From contig CAVTGB010000055.1 in assembly GCA_963734125.1 (NCBI GenBank), positions 4,760 through 68,759 on the forward strand: a DNA stretch of 64,000 bases. The letters are read 5' to 3'. Shown in pieces: positions 17,114-27,610 of this stretch. Under the pieces are notes generated by a model, which did not search any database, was not told the DNA's origin, and was given only the letters and a program-made list of their open reading frames with translations. The DNA comes from DATARH01 sp963734125 (lineage in GTDB: Bacteria; Pseudomonadota; Alphaproteobacteria; ATCC43930; CGMCC-115725). The position numbers were made by a program, and so were the translations under genes. How positions within the stretch are numbered: position 1 is the stretch's first letter; each line of letters begins with the position of its first letter.

Positions 17114-19387
17114 ATGACCGATCTCCTCGCCGGCGAGTCGCCGCTGTCCGCGCCCGAGACCACCCACTTCGCCCTCCTCAACGAGGCGCAGTGCCGCGCC
17201 GTCGCGGCGGTCGACGGTGCGGTTCTGGTGCTGGCCGGCGCCGGCACCGGCAAGACCCGCGTCTTGACGACGCGGCTCGCGCATATCCTGGCGACCGGGC
17301 GCGCCTATCCCGGCGAAATCCTCGCGGTCACCTTCACCAACAAGGCGGCGCGCGAGATGAAGGAGCGCCTCGACCAGATGATCGGGCGCGCCGCCGAGGG
17401 GGTTTGGCTCGGCACCTTTCACGCGCTCGCCGCCCGGATCCTGCGCCGCCACGCCGAGGCGGTCGGCCTCAAATCGAACTTCACGATCCTCGACAGCGAC
17501 GACCAGCAGCGCCTCCTGAAGCAATTGATCGCTGCCGCCAACATCGACGAGCGGCGCTGGCCGGCGCGCGTGCTGTTGGGGATCATCGAGCGCTGGAAGG
17601 ATAAGGGGCTCGTCCCCGACAAGGTGCCGGCGGGCGAGGCGGGGGAATGGGCCGACGGTCGCGCGCTGGCGCTCTATCGCGCCTACCAGGAGCGCCTCCT
17701 CACCGTCAACGCGGTCGATTTTGGCGATCTCCTCCTGCACAATCTGACGCTGTTCACCGAGAACCCCGAGATCCTCGCCACTTACCAGCGGCAATTCCGC
17801 TATCTCCTGGTCGACGAATACCAGGACACCAATGTCGCGCAGTATCTGTGGCTGCGGCTCCTCGCCCAACAGCACAAGAATTTGTGCTGCGTCGGCGACG
17901 ACGACCAGTCGATCTACAGCTGGCGCGGCGCCGAGATCGGCAACATCCTCAAGTTCGAGAGCGATTTTCCGGGCGCCTTGATCGTCCGGCTCGAGGAGAA
18001 TTACCGCTCGACGCCGGAAATCCTCGCCGCCGCCGCCGGGGTCATTGCCCATAACCGCGGACGGCTCGGCAAGACCTTGTGGACCCGCGCCGGGACCGGC
18101 GACAAGATCACCGTGCGTGGCCTGTGGGACGCCGAAGCGGAAGCGCGCTGGGTTGGCGACGAGATCGAGGCGCTGCACCGCCAGGGTCATGCGCTGAGCG
18201 AAATCGCGATCCTGGTGCGCGCCGGGTTTCAGACCCGCGAGTTCGAGGAACGCTTTATCGCCCTCGCCCTGCCCTATCGCGTGGTCGGCGGCCCCCGCTT
18301 TTACGAGCGCCAGGAGATCCGCGACGCGCTCGCCTATCTGCGCCTCATTCGCCAGCCCGGCGACGATCTCGCCTTCGAGCGCATCGTCAACATGCCGCGC
18401 CGCGGTATCGGCACGGCAAGTTTGCAGCTGGTGCACACCGCCGCGCGCGCGGAGGGTCTGCCGCTGGTCGAGGCGGCGCGGCGCCTCATCGCCGGTGACG
18501 GGCTGCCGCGGGCCGCGCGCAACGCGCTCGCCGGGTTCCTCGGCGCGCTCGACCGCTGGCGCGCGGCGGCCGAACAGGTGTCGCACACAGATCTCGTCCA
18601 GAGCGTGCTCGACGAGTCGGGCTACACCGGGATGTGGCAGGCCGACAAGTCGCCCGACGCGCCAGGAAGGCTCGAAAACCTGAAGGAGCTGGTCGTCGCG
18701 ATGGCCGAGTTCGAGAACCTCGCCGGGTTTCTCGAACATGTGAGCCTCGTCATGGACAACGCCGCCGATGCGGGCGGCGACATGGTCAACCTGATGACGC
18801 TGCACAGCGCCAAGGGTCTCGAATTCGACAACGTCTTCCTGCCGGGTTGGGAAGAGGGGCTGTTCCCGAGCCAGCGCTCGGTCGAGGAACATGGGCAAAA
18901 GGGCCTCGAGGAGGAGCGCCGTCTCGCCTATGTCGGACTGACCCGGGCGCGCCGGCGCGTGTTCGTGTCGTTTGCCGGGGGCCGGCGCATCCACGGGCAA
19001 TGGCAGCACTCGGCGCGCTCGCGCTTTATCGGCGAATTACCGGCGGGGCATGTCGAGATGGCGAGCGAGATGGGGCTCAACGCCACCGCGGCCGCCGGCG
19101 GCAGCTGGGGCAGCAGCTGGGCCGGCGCCTCGCCCGGCTGGGGCGCTCAGTGGGAAGCGGCCCGCGACGCGCGCAACGCCCGCCCGCCGCTCCTGATCGA
19201 GGGCGCGCGCATCCCCCAGCGCGGGCAGGAAATCAGGAAGGTCGGCGGCTTTGCGGTCGGCGACCGGGTGTTTCACCAGAAATTCGGCTACGGCACGGTG
19301 CGCGCGGTCGAGGACAACAAGCTGGCGATTGATTTCGAGCAGGCCGGCGACAAGAAGGTAATGGATGCCTTTGTCGAGCGCGCGTGA
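17114..19387 (+). CDS. uvrD: ATP-dependent DNA helicase UvrD/PcrA
   Basis: 757 residues, SF1A 3'-5' helicase used in nucleotide excision and mismatch repair and in clearing RecA filaments. Motifs in order: LAGAGTGKTRVL (Walker A), VTFTNKAAREMKERL, LVDEYQDTN, DDDQSIYSWRGA, LEENYRS, TLHSAKGLEFDNVFLPG and YVGLTRARRRVFVS. The C-terminus VGDRVFHQKFGYGTV is the Tudor-like RNA-polymerase-contact domain of UvrD/PcrA. Three in-frame ATGs (17102, 17105, 17114) are available; 17114 gives the most usual N-terminus, and none has a strong ribosome site. Confidence 0.94.
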   Translation: MTDLLAGESPLSAPETTHFALLNEAQCRAVAAVDGAVLVLAGAGTGKTRVLTTRLAHILATGRAYPGEILAVTFTNKAAREMKERLDQMIGRAAEGVWLGTFHALAARILRRHAEAVGLKSNFTILDSDDQQRLLKQLIAAANIDERRWPARVLLGIIERWKDKGLVPDKVPAGEAGEWADGRALALYRAYQERLLTVNAVDFGDLLLHNLTLFTENPEILATYQRQFRYLLVDEYQDTNVAQYLWLRLLAQQHKNLCCVGDDDQSIYSWRGAEIGNILKFESDFPGALIVRLEENYRSTPEILAAAAGVIAHNRGRLGKTLWTRAGTGDKITVRGLWDAEAEARWVGDEIEALHRQGHALSEIAILVRAGFQTREFEERFIALALPYRVVGGPRFYERQEIRDALAYLRLIRQPGDDLAFERIVNMPRRGIGTASLQLVHTAARAEGLPLVEAARRLIAGDGLPRAARNALAGFLGALDRWRAAAEQVSHTDLVQSVLDESGYTGMWQADKSPDAPGRLENLKELVVAMAEFENLAGFLEHVSLVMDNAADAGGDMVNLMTLHSAKGLEFDNVFLPGWEEGLFPSQRSVEEHGQKGLEEERRLAYVGLTRARRRVFVSFAGGRRIHGQWQHSARSRFIGELPAGHVEMASEMGLNATAAAGGSWGSSWAGASPGWGAQWEAARDARNARPPLLIEGARIPQRGQEIRKVGGFAVGDRVFHQKFGYGTVRAVEDNKLAIDFEQAGDKKVMDAFVERA

Positions 19388-19414
19388 CTTTCCAACCATG
19401 GTTCCGGCGAGGGT

Positions 19415-20296
19415 ATGACCGGGCCGTTGCGGATCAGCGCCGAAGTCGAAGGGGCGGACGCGGCGCTGGAAGTGGCTGCCCTGCTCGACCAGCTGATCGG
19501 CGCGGTCAGCGCTTTCGAGGCCAGCGACAACGACGCGCCGTGGCGGGTCGAGGCCTATCCCAAGGCGCCGGTGCTCGACGCGGCGTTGGAGGTGCGGCTC
19601 GCGCTCGCGGCGGGCGCTGCCGGCGGCCGGCTCATTCAAATCAGCGAAGAAAGGTTACCCGAGCGCGACTGGCTGGCGGACAACCGCCGCGCCTTTCCGC
19701 CGCTGCGCATCGGGCGCTTCTTTGTGCATGGTTCGCATTGGCAGGGTGCGGTGCCGGCCGGCGCGATTGGGATCGAGATCGACGCGGCGACGGCGTTCGG
19801 CACCGGTGAGCACGCGTCGACCGAGGGCTGCCTCCGGGCGCTCGATTTGCTCGCGCGCCGGCGCCGGTTTGTGCACCCGCTCGACATCGGCACCGGCACC
19901 GGGATCCTCGCGATCGCCGCGGTCAAAGGGCTGCGCCGACGGGTGCTGGCGAGCGATGTTGATGGCGCCGCGGTGCGGGTCGCTGCCCATCACGTCAGGC
20001 GCAACGGGCTGGCGGCGCAGGTGCGCGTCGTCTGCGCGTCGGGCTACCGCAGCCACGCCGTCCGCCGCTCACGCTACGATCTGATTTTCGCCAATATTCT
20101 CGCCCGCCCGCTGGCGCTGATGGCGCGCGACTTGAAGCGCGCGCTGGCGCCGGGCGGGGTTGCCGTCCTCGCCGGATTACTGCGCCGGCAGGAAGCAATG
20201 GTGGTGGCGGCGCACCGGGCGCAGGGCCTCGCCCTCGAGCGCCGCCTCGTCATCCAGGGATGGTCGACCCTGATTATGCGCTTCGGTCAGCGGTGA
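19415..20296 (+). CDS. prmA: Ribosomal protein L11 methyltransferase
   Basis: 293 residues. It trimethylates L11 using S-adenosylmethionine. The catalytic-domain marks are AFGTGEHAST, the SAM-binding DIGTGTGILAIAA and the substrate motif FANILARPL. The N-terminal region is the small substrate-recognition domain. It follows uvrD by 27 bases, so the two may be cotranscribed. The last 10 bases overlap the convergent DUF1127 gene. Confidence 0.93.
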   Translation: MTGPLRISAEVEGADAALEVAALLDQLIGAVSAFEASDNDAPWRVEAYPKAPVLDAALEVRLALAAGAAGGRLIQISEERLPERDWLADNRRAFPPLRIGRFFVHGSHWQGAVPAGAIGIEIDAATAFGTGEHASTEGCLRALDLLARRRRFVHPLDIGTGTGILAIAAVKGLRRRVLASDVDGAAVRVAAHHVRRNGLAAQVRVVCASGYRSHAVRRSRYDLIFANILARPLALMARDLKRALAPGGVAVLAGLLRRQEAMVVAAHRAQGLALERRLVIQGWSTLIMRFGQR

Positions 20297-20529
20297 CCGA
20301 CAGCGAGCCACGCCTTGGAGGGCGCGAGGGCGGCGTCGAGCTCGCGCGCCGGGAGGCGGTGGGCGTCGTCGTGGAAGCCCTCGACGACGGCCCGGATCTC
20401 CTCGCGGCGGATGCCGATATCCGCCAGCGAGCGGTCATCGAGCGCCATCAGCTCGCCATAGGCGCGCTGGCGCTGGTGCCATTCCCTGATCGCGGAGCGT
20501 GCCGCTATGAAGAGATTGATCAACGACAT
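20287..20529 (-). CDS. DUF1127 (YjiS-like) small protein
   Basis: 80 residues. GAGGAG six bases before ATG 20529 decides the start. The core reads AYGELMALDDRSLADIGIRREEI, the DUF1127 signature (L..L.d..L.DIGi.r.di). In alphaproteobacteria such small Arg-rich proteins are linked to RNA turnover, phosphate and stress responses; the exact role here is unknown. The upstream 280 bases (20530-20812) are relatively AT-rich and probably hold its promoter and that of the divergent peptidase gene; no operator was recognised. Confidence 0.88.
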   Translation of the reverse strand: MSLINLFIAARSAIREWHQRQRAYGELMALDDRSLADIGIRREEIRAVVEGFHDDAHRLPARELDAALAPSKAWLAVGHR

Positions 20530-20812
20530 GGTTAACTCCTCACCGGTATGGTGCATCGCACAAATAAGCATCGACGATCCCAACACCATGACAAATATCG
20601 CAGATCAGCCATGCATATGTCAGCATACATGACGCATTCCTGCCATAATTTCCGCACCGCACCAGGGTGGTCGAATTGAAAGTTGCGGTCAGCAACCCTC
20701 GCTTTGCTCGGGCTTCGCGGCCATCCGCGACTGATTTCGGTGATTGTCGACACCATCTCCAAGCTCGCGGAATTTGAGCTAGACTATGGCGAACGATCTG
20801 GAGGAGCCTTCG

Positions 20813-22857
20813 ATGACGGCACAAGGCGCGGCGCCCGATCGGCGCCGATTGGTGAGTTTGCTGAAAGAAGCCGGGTCGGCGCTCGACCCTGACGGCGTCG
20901 CCCAGCTCATCGCCGGTGTCCTCGCCGCGCCGCCCGAGATCGCCACCTCGTGGCATGGGCTGGTCGCCGATCCGACCCCGCCGGCTCTGGCCGAGGCGTT
21001 GGAAGCGATGCGGGCTTCGCTCGCACAGGATTTTTCCGACGGGCTCGGGACGCAGGATTTCGCCCGGCTGCCGCGCGCCGCGCGCCTTGCAATGTTGCGC
21101 GACGAACTAAGGGCGCACGATCTCGACGGCTTCATCGTGCCGCGCGCCGACGAGCACCAGGGCGAATACGTGCCGGCTTGCGGCCAGCGCCTCGGCTGGC
21201 TCACCGGCTTTACCGGCTCCGCCGGAATGGCGATCGTGCTGGCCGGGCGCGCCGCCCTCTTTGTCGATGGCCGCTACACGCTGCAGGCCGCGGCGCAGGC
21301 CGACACTGCGCTCCTCGAGATCCAGCACCTGATCGACGAGCCGCCGGCAGGTTGGCTCGCCGGGGCGCTCGCGAAGGGGATGGTCGTCGGCTACGATTCC
21401 TGGCTGCACACGCCGCAGGAGGTCGAGCGCCTGAGAAGCGGTGCCGCGCGTGCCGGCGCCAGCCTCAAGCCGGTCGCCAACCCGATCGACCGGATCTGGC
21501 CGGGGCGGCCTGCGGCGCCGCTGGCGCCGGTGGTGCCGCAGCCCGACCGCTTCGCCGGCGAGACCGCCGCGGCGAAACGCGCCCGGATCGGCGGCTCGCT
21601 CGCCGACGACGGCGCCGCGGCGGTGGTGCTGACGGCGCCAGAATCGATCGCCTGGCTCCTCAACATCCGCGGCGGCGACGTGCCGCACACCCCGTTGCCG
21701 CTGTCGTTCGCGGTGCTGCGCGAGGACGGCGGCGTCACCCTCTTTATCGATCGGCGCAAGCTCGCCCCCGGGCTCGAGCGCCACCTCGGCAACAGTGTCG
21801 CGGTCGAGGCGCCCGAACGCTTGGGACCGGCGCTCGACGCGCTCGCCGCCTCCGGGGCGACCATCCAGCTCGACCCGGCGACCGCCGCGTCCTGGATCTT
21901 CGACCGGCTCCAAGCGGCCGGTGCCCGGATCCACCGCGCGCCCGACCCGTGCCTGCTGCCGAAAGCCTGCAAGAACCCCGCCGAACTCGACGGCACCCGC
22001 GCTGCGCACCGCCGCGACGGCGCCGCCGTCACCCGCTTCCTGGCGTGGCTCGCCGCCGAAGCACCCAAAGGCGAGCTGCGCGAGATCGCCGCCAGCGACC
22101 GGCTCGAGGCGCTACGCCGCGAGGGCGACAATTTCCGCGATCTGAGCTTTCCGACGATCTCGGGCGCGGGCTCCAACGGTGCGATCGTGCATTACCGCGC
22201 GACGCCGGAGAGCGAGAAGCGGCTCGAACCGGGAACCCTCTTCCTCCTCAATTCGGGCGCGCAATACCTCGACGGCACCACCGACATCACCCGCACGATC
22301 GCGATCGGGACCCCGAGCGCGGAGATGCGCGACCGCTTCACCCGGGTCCTCAAGGGTCACATCATGCTGGCGACTGCGCGCTTCCCGAAAGGCACGACCG
22401 GGGCGCAGGTCGACCCGCTTGCGCGCCGCGCACTGTGGCAGGAGGGGCTCGACTACGACCACGGCACCGGCCACGGGGTCGGCAGCTATCTGAGCGTGCA
22501 CGAAGGCCCGCAGCGGATCTCGAAGGCGCCGAACGCCCAGCCGCTGTTGGAGGGCATGATCGTGTCGAACGAGCCCGGCTACTACAAGGCCGGCGCCTAC
22601 GGCATCCGCATCGAAAACCTCGTCGTGGTGCAGCCGTCGCAGGCGCCACCGGGACCAGCCGCGAGCGCGACATGCTGTGCTTCGAGACGCTGACCCTGGC
22701 GCCGATCGACCGCACCCTCGTCGAGCCCGACCTCCTCGAAGACGACGAGATCGCCTGGCTCGACGCCTATCAGGCCCGGGTGCGCGCGGAGATCACCCCG
22801 CTCGTCGACCCGGAAACCGCGCGCTGGCTCGAAGCGGCGACCGCGCCCCTCGGGTGA
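20813..22857 (+). pseudogene. Aminopeptidase P family (M24) metallopeptidase, frameshifted near 3' end
   Basis: Start at 20813 from GGAGGAG (20800-20806) with 6-base spacing. It is an about 680-residue Xaa-Pro aminopeptidase: two creatinase-like N-terminal domains, then the pita-bread domain with GAIVHYRA, GTTDITRT, HGTGHGVGSYLSVHEGP and NEPGYY. The frame breaks at the G-run 22651-22653; one missing G restores GTSRERDMLCFETLTLAPI and the end at 22857. The first metal-ligand Asp of the family (DSG) is Asn here (LNSGAQY), about 12 residues before TTD, so activity is doubtful even if the frameshift is a sequencing error. It stands 97 bases before the gamma-glutamyltransferase-like gene. Confidence 0.85.
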
Positions 22858-22953
22858 GGGCGACGCTCGCGTCGACACCCGATCGGGACGGCTTCGACAG
22901 CTCGCGCGGAACGCGGTAGTCTCGCGGGTAAATCGAGCCTGCGGAGGATCGCG

Positions 22954-24678
22954 ATGACCGCGACAGCACACCACACCGCCCACCGCCCGACGATTGCCGT
23001 CACCCGCCACGCGATCGCCGCCGGGCATTACCTCGCCGCGACCGCCGGGTTCGACATCCTGCAGGCCGGCGGCAATGCGATCGATGCCGGGGTCGGCGCG
23101 GGGATCGCGCTCGGCGTCGTGCAGTCGGACCTTGTCAACTGCGCCGGCGTCGCGCCGATCATGATCTACCACGCGGAGGCGCATGAGGTGGTGACGATCG
23201 CCGGGCTTGGGCCGTGGCCGCGGGCGCTCGACCCCGAACTCTTCCAGCGCGAGCACGGCGGCAAGATCCCGGTTGGTGTCTTGCGCACGGTCGTCCCTGC
23301 GGCGCCGGATGCGTGGATCACCGCGCTGCGCCGCTATGGCACGATGAGCTTTGGCGAGGTCGCGGCGGCGGCGACCCGGCTCGCGCGCGAGGGTTTTCCG
23401 ATGTACCCGCTGATGGCAGCGAGCCTCGAGCGCCACGCCGAGCGCCACGCCTCATGGCCGTCGAGCGCGGCGGTCTACCTGCCGAACGGCCGTGTCCCGC
23501 AAGCAGGCGACATCTTCCGTCAAACCGACCTCGGAGCCTCCCTGCAATACATGGCCGACGAGGAACAGGCCGCCTGCTCGCGCGGTCGCGAAGCTGGGCT
23601 CGAAGCCGCGCGCGACGCCTTCTACCGCGGCGATATCGCCCGCAAGATCATCGCCTTCATGAAACAGGAGGGTGGCCTCCTCGCGGCCGAGGACCTCGCC
23701 GAATACCACTCCCCGGTCGGCCCGCCGGAGCGGCGGCGATTTGGCGATCTCGAAGTCTTCACCTGCGGCGCCTGGTGCCAGGGGCCGGTCCTATTGCAGA
23801 CATTGGCCCTGCTCGAAGGCACCGACCTCCAGGCGCTCGGCTACAACAGCGCCGACTATGTGCACCACCTGACCGAGGCCCTGAAGCTCGCCTTCGCCGA
23901 CCGCGAGGCCTATTACACCGACCCGGCCGTGGGCCATGTGCCGTTGCCGACGCTGATCTCGTCCGAATACGCCGCCGAACGGCGCAAGCTGATCCGCCCC
24001 GACACGGCATGGCCGGAGATGCCGCCGCCCGGCGCGCTCGGCGCCTCGGCACAGCGGCTCGCCGCCAGCCCGCCCAACCCGTTCCCCGAGCCCGACACCT
24101 CGTACGTCTGCGTCGCCGACCGCTGGGGCAACATCTTCTCGGCGACCCCGAGCGATGGCTCCTATGGGTCGCCGGTGGTGCCGGGAGTGGGCTTCATCCC
24201 GTCCAACCGCGGCTCGCAGTCGCGCCCCGATCCGACGCATCCGGCCGGCGCCGCACCCGGCCGGCGCCCGCGCCTCACCCCCAACCCGGCGCTGGCGATC
24301 AAGGGCGATGGCGCCGAGTTCCTGCCGTTCGGCACACCCGGGGGCGATGTGCAATCTCAGGCGATGCTGCAGGTGCTCCTCAACATCTTTGTCCATGGCC
24401 AGGACGTGCAGAGCGCGATCGAAGCCCCGCGTTTCGCCAGCTACAGCTATCCCTCCTCGTTCGCGCCCTACGACTACTACCCCGGCCGGTTCAGCCTCGA
24501 GGGACGCTTCCCCGAGGCGGTGACCGCCGACCTCGCGCGCCGCGGCCATAAGGTCGAGCGCTCGCCCGATTGGAACTGGCTGGCGGGCGCGGTCTGCGCG
24601 ATCCGCACCAACCCCCAGCGCGGGCTGATCGAAGCCGGCGCCGACCCCCGCCGCGCCGCCTACGCGCTCGGGTGGTGA
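22954..24678 (+). CDS. Gamma-glutamyltransferase family protein (Ntn hydrolase)
   Basis: 574 residues, GGAGG six bases before the ATG. Family landmarks are ILQAGGNAIDAGVGAGIALGV near the start, DLAEYHSPV, and the autocleavage site DTSYVCVAD, whose Thr lines up with the catalytic Thr of TTHYSVVD in E. coli Ggt. PFGTPGGDVQSQAMLQVLLN is the C-terminal signature. No clear signal peptide, unlike classic periplasmic Ggt, so it may be a cytoplasmic relative acting on another gamma-glutamyl or acyl-amide substrate. It contains a 12-bp tandem repeat (23428-23451, ERHA twice). The peptide transporter and amidase nearby suggest peptide or amide catabolism. Confidence 0.85.
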   Translation: MTATAHHTAHRPTIAVTRHAIAAGHYLAATAGFDILQAGGNAIDAGVGAGIALGVVQSDLVNCAGVAPIMIYHAEAHEVVTIAGLGPWPRALDPELFQREHGGKIPVGVLRTVVPAAPDAWITALRRYGTMSFGEVAAAATRLAREGFPMYPLMAASLERHAERHASWPSSAAVYLPNGRVPQAGDIFRQTDLGASLQYMADEEQAACSRGREAGLEAARDAFYRGDIARKIIAFMKQEGGLLAAEDLAEYHSPVGPPERRRFGDLEVFTCGAWCQGPVLLQTLALLEGTDLQALGYNSADYVHHLTEALKLAFADREAYYTDPAVGHVPLPTLISSEYAAERRKLIRPDTAWPEMPPPGALGASAQRLAASPPNPFPEPDTSYVCVADRWGNIFSATPSDGSYGSPVVPGVGFIPSNRGSQSRPDPTHPAGAAPGRRPRLTPNPALAIKGDGAEFLPFGTPGGDVQSQAMLQVLLNIFVHGQDVQSAIEAPRFASYSYPSSFAPYDYYPGRFSLEGRFPEAVTADLARRGHKVERSPDWNWLAGAVCAIRTNPQRGLIEAGADPRRAAYALGW

Positions 24679-24684
24679 TTCAAA

Positions 24685-24805
24685 CCCTCTCCTGCACCGC
24701 GGGAGAGGGGGGACCGGTCGCGCTAGCGGCCGGTGGGTGAGGGCTTCAGACGCCGGTTGCAATCTCGCCCCCTCACCCTACCCTCTCCCCCGGTGGGGGA
24801 GAGGG
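24685..24805. repeat. REP-like palindromic intergenic element
   Basis: Two hairpins of CCCTCTCC...GGAGAGGG type (24685-24709 and 24781-24805) flank GGTGGGTGAGGG and CCCTCACCCTACC, which can pair with each other. Related copies lie at 34235-34359 and 37774-37813. It lies between the convergent ggt-like and cupin genes. Confidence 0.8.
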
Positions 24806-24812
24806 TTCCGGG

Positions 24813-25287
24813 TTACGCCCCGCGGCGGGCGGCTTTCGGGTAGGGGGTGCCGTCGCGGTGGGTGTAGCTGCCGGCATGGGCCAGCATGTCGATGTCGGAA
24901 TAGTGGGCCCTCTCGCCGGTGATCCGGCTGCCGATTTCGAGCGCGACGGCATCGCTCCGCGAGCGGTTCTGCAGGCAATGGCCGTTTTTGTCGTTGGCCT
25001 TGAACCCGGCGCACTCGCCGGCGCGCAGCACCTCTTCGCCGGCGTCGGTGACGAGGGTAATCTCCGCCCGACACGACATAGACGAATTCGTCTTCGCGCT
25101 CGTGCCAGTGGCGCTGGCTCGACCAGGCGCCGGGCGGCAGGCGCAACAGGTTGACGCCGAACTGGGTGAGCCCCGCGACATCGCCCAGTTTAGTGCGCTG
25201 CCGCGGCAGGCAGGGCTCATCGAACGGGGGAGGGTAGAGGGTGCCGGTAATGACCGCGAGGGTCGCGGGGTCGATGCGCTTGGCCAT
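24813..25287 (-). pseudogene. Cupin-domain protein, frameshifted as sequenced
   Basis: Start ATG at 25287 with AAAGGA upstream. The restored protein is about 158 residues: RHWHEREDEFVYVVSG is the first cupin motif with metal-binding His/Glu, and after the break VTDAGEEVLRAGECAGFKAND and DKNGHCLQN follow in the other frame, ending at 24813. One extra base near 25065 (GGCGGAGA for GGCGAGA) separates the halves. The family binds small molecules or acts as a simple metal-dependent oxygenase or isomerase; the substrate is unknown. It is divergent from the ThDP enzyme genes, sharing a 127-base promoter region. Confidence 0.75.
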
Positions 25288-25414
25288 GGGATGATCCTTT
25301 CGCCGAAGGATACGGCTCCGGAAGCTTGATATTGCACTGCACAAAATGTCAATCGCCGGCGTTGCCGATCCCGTGCTGCGCCCGCTATCGATGCGCGCAA
25401 CCGAGGAGGGACGC

Positions 25415-25955
25415 GTGAACGAAGGTGATCCGGTGCCGGCCGTCCACGATTGGCGCGAGGCGATCTTCGCCGCCCTGAAAGCGGGCGGGATCCGTCAGGT
25501 CGGCTATGTCCCCGATGCCGGGCACACGCGGCTGATCGAATTGTGCCGGGCCGATCCGGAGATCCGCGCGGTTGGGCTGACCAGCGAGGAGGAGGGGATC
25601 GGCCTCGCCGCCGGCGCCTGGCTTGGCGGTCAGCGCGCCGCGCTGCTGATGCAGTCGAGCGGGGTCGGCAATTGCATCAACATGCTGTCCCTGGCGAAAT
25701 CCTGCCGGTTCCCGCTGACGATGCTGGTGACGATGCGCGGCGAGTGGGCCGAGTTCAACCCGTGGCAGGTGCCGATGGGGAGCAAGACCCAGGCGGCGCT
25801 CGAATTGATGGACGTGCTGGTTTACCGGGTCGAGCGCGACGAGGAGGCGGGCGAGACCGTGGCCGCCGCGCTCGACATCGCCTTCAACGGCGGGCTCGTC
25901 GACCGCGGTCCTTTTGGCGCAGCGCCTGATCGGCGCCAAACGGTGGATGAAATGA
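25415..25955 (+). pseudogene. ThDP-dependent decarboxylase alpha (PYR-type) subunit, frameshifted at 3' end
   Basis: GTG 25415 follows GAGGAGGG. About 180 residues with GIRQVGYVPDAGHTRL, TSEEEGIGLAAGAW (the Glu that activates thiamine diphosphate) and QSSGVGNCINML. This is the N-terminal half of the phosphonopyruvate/sulfopyruvate decarboxylase group, here as a separate subunit. An extra C at 25903-25904 breaks the frame; removing it gives the ending VLLAQRLIGAKRWMK and a TGA at 25953-25955 that overlaps the next ATG (ATGA). That clean overlap supports a sequencing indel or a very recent mutation. The substrate is unknown. Confidence 0.72.
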
Positions 25956-26549
25956 GCCGCGACCCGGGCGGCAACGATCTGCGGCTCGACCGCCGCGCCG
26001 CGATGCCCGCACTGCTCGCCGGGCGGGGCGACCTGCTGCTCGTCACCGGGCTCGGCTCGACCACCTACGACGCCGCTGCGGTCGGCGACGACGACGCGCA
26101 ATTTCTACCTGTGGGGCGCGATGGGCGCGGCGGCGATGGTCGGGCTGGGCCTGGCAATCGCGCGACCGGAGCGCCGGGTCCTCGTCGTCACCGGCGACGG
26201 CGAGATGCTGATGGGGCTGGGCGCGCTCGCCACAATCGGCGTCGAGCGCCCGCCCAACCTCGCGCTCGTCGTCTTCGACAACGGCCATTACGGCGAGACC
26301 GGGATGCAGAGGAGCCACACAGAGGCCGGCGTCAGCCTCTGCGGCGTCGCGCGCGCCTGCGGGATCGGTCGGGTGTTCGACATCGCCGACGCGGCGGCGC
26401 TCGGCGAGTTCGCGGCGCGGCTCAATGATTTCGACCGCACAATGTTCGCCCGCGTCGCTATCCGCGCCGACGAACCGCCGCGCGTATTGCCGTCACGCGA
26501 CGGTGTCCACCTGAAGAACCGCTTCCGCCGCGCGTTGGGGGTGGAGTAG
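25952..26549 (+). pseudogene. ThDP-dependent decarboxylase beta (PP-type) subunit, frameshifted
   Basis: ATG 25952 overlaps the alpha stop. The restored protein is about 198 residues, with the ThDP/Mg-binding motif beginning VTGDGEMLMGLGALA and continuing to FDNGHYGETG. One extra base near 26097 interrupts a family block; removing it yields RNFYLWGAMGAAAMVGLGLA. Together with the alpha gene it makes the two-chain form of a phosphonopyruvate or sulfopyruvate decarboxylase-like enzyme. No phosphonate mutase or sulfolactate genes are nearby, so the 2-oxo acid used is open. Confidence 0.72.
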
Positions 26550-26602
26550 CCCGCACCCTGGGCCGAACCCAGGAATGACGAGTTGGGGCGATCGCGCCGA
26601 TC

Positions 26603-27606
<1,004 letters not shown>

Positions 27607-27610
<4 letters not shown>

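Noticed and set aside
16958..19009. 683-codon minus-strand open frame opposite uvrD
   Set aside because: Low-complexity shadow; all helicase motifs are on the plus strand.
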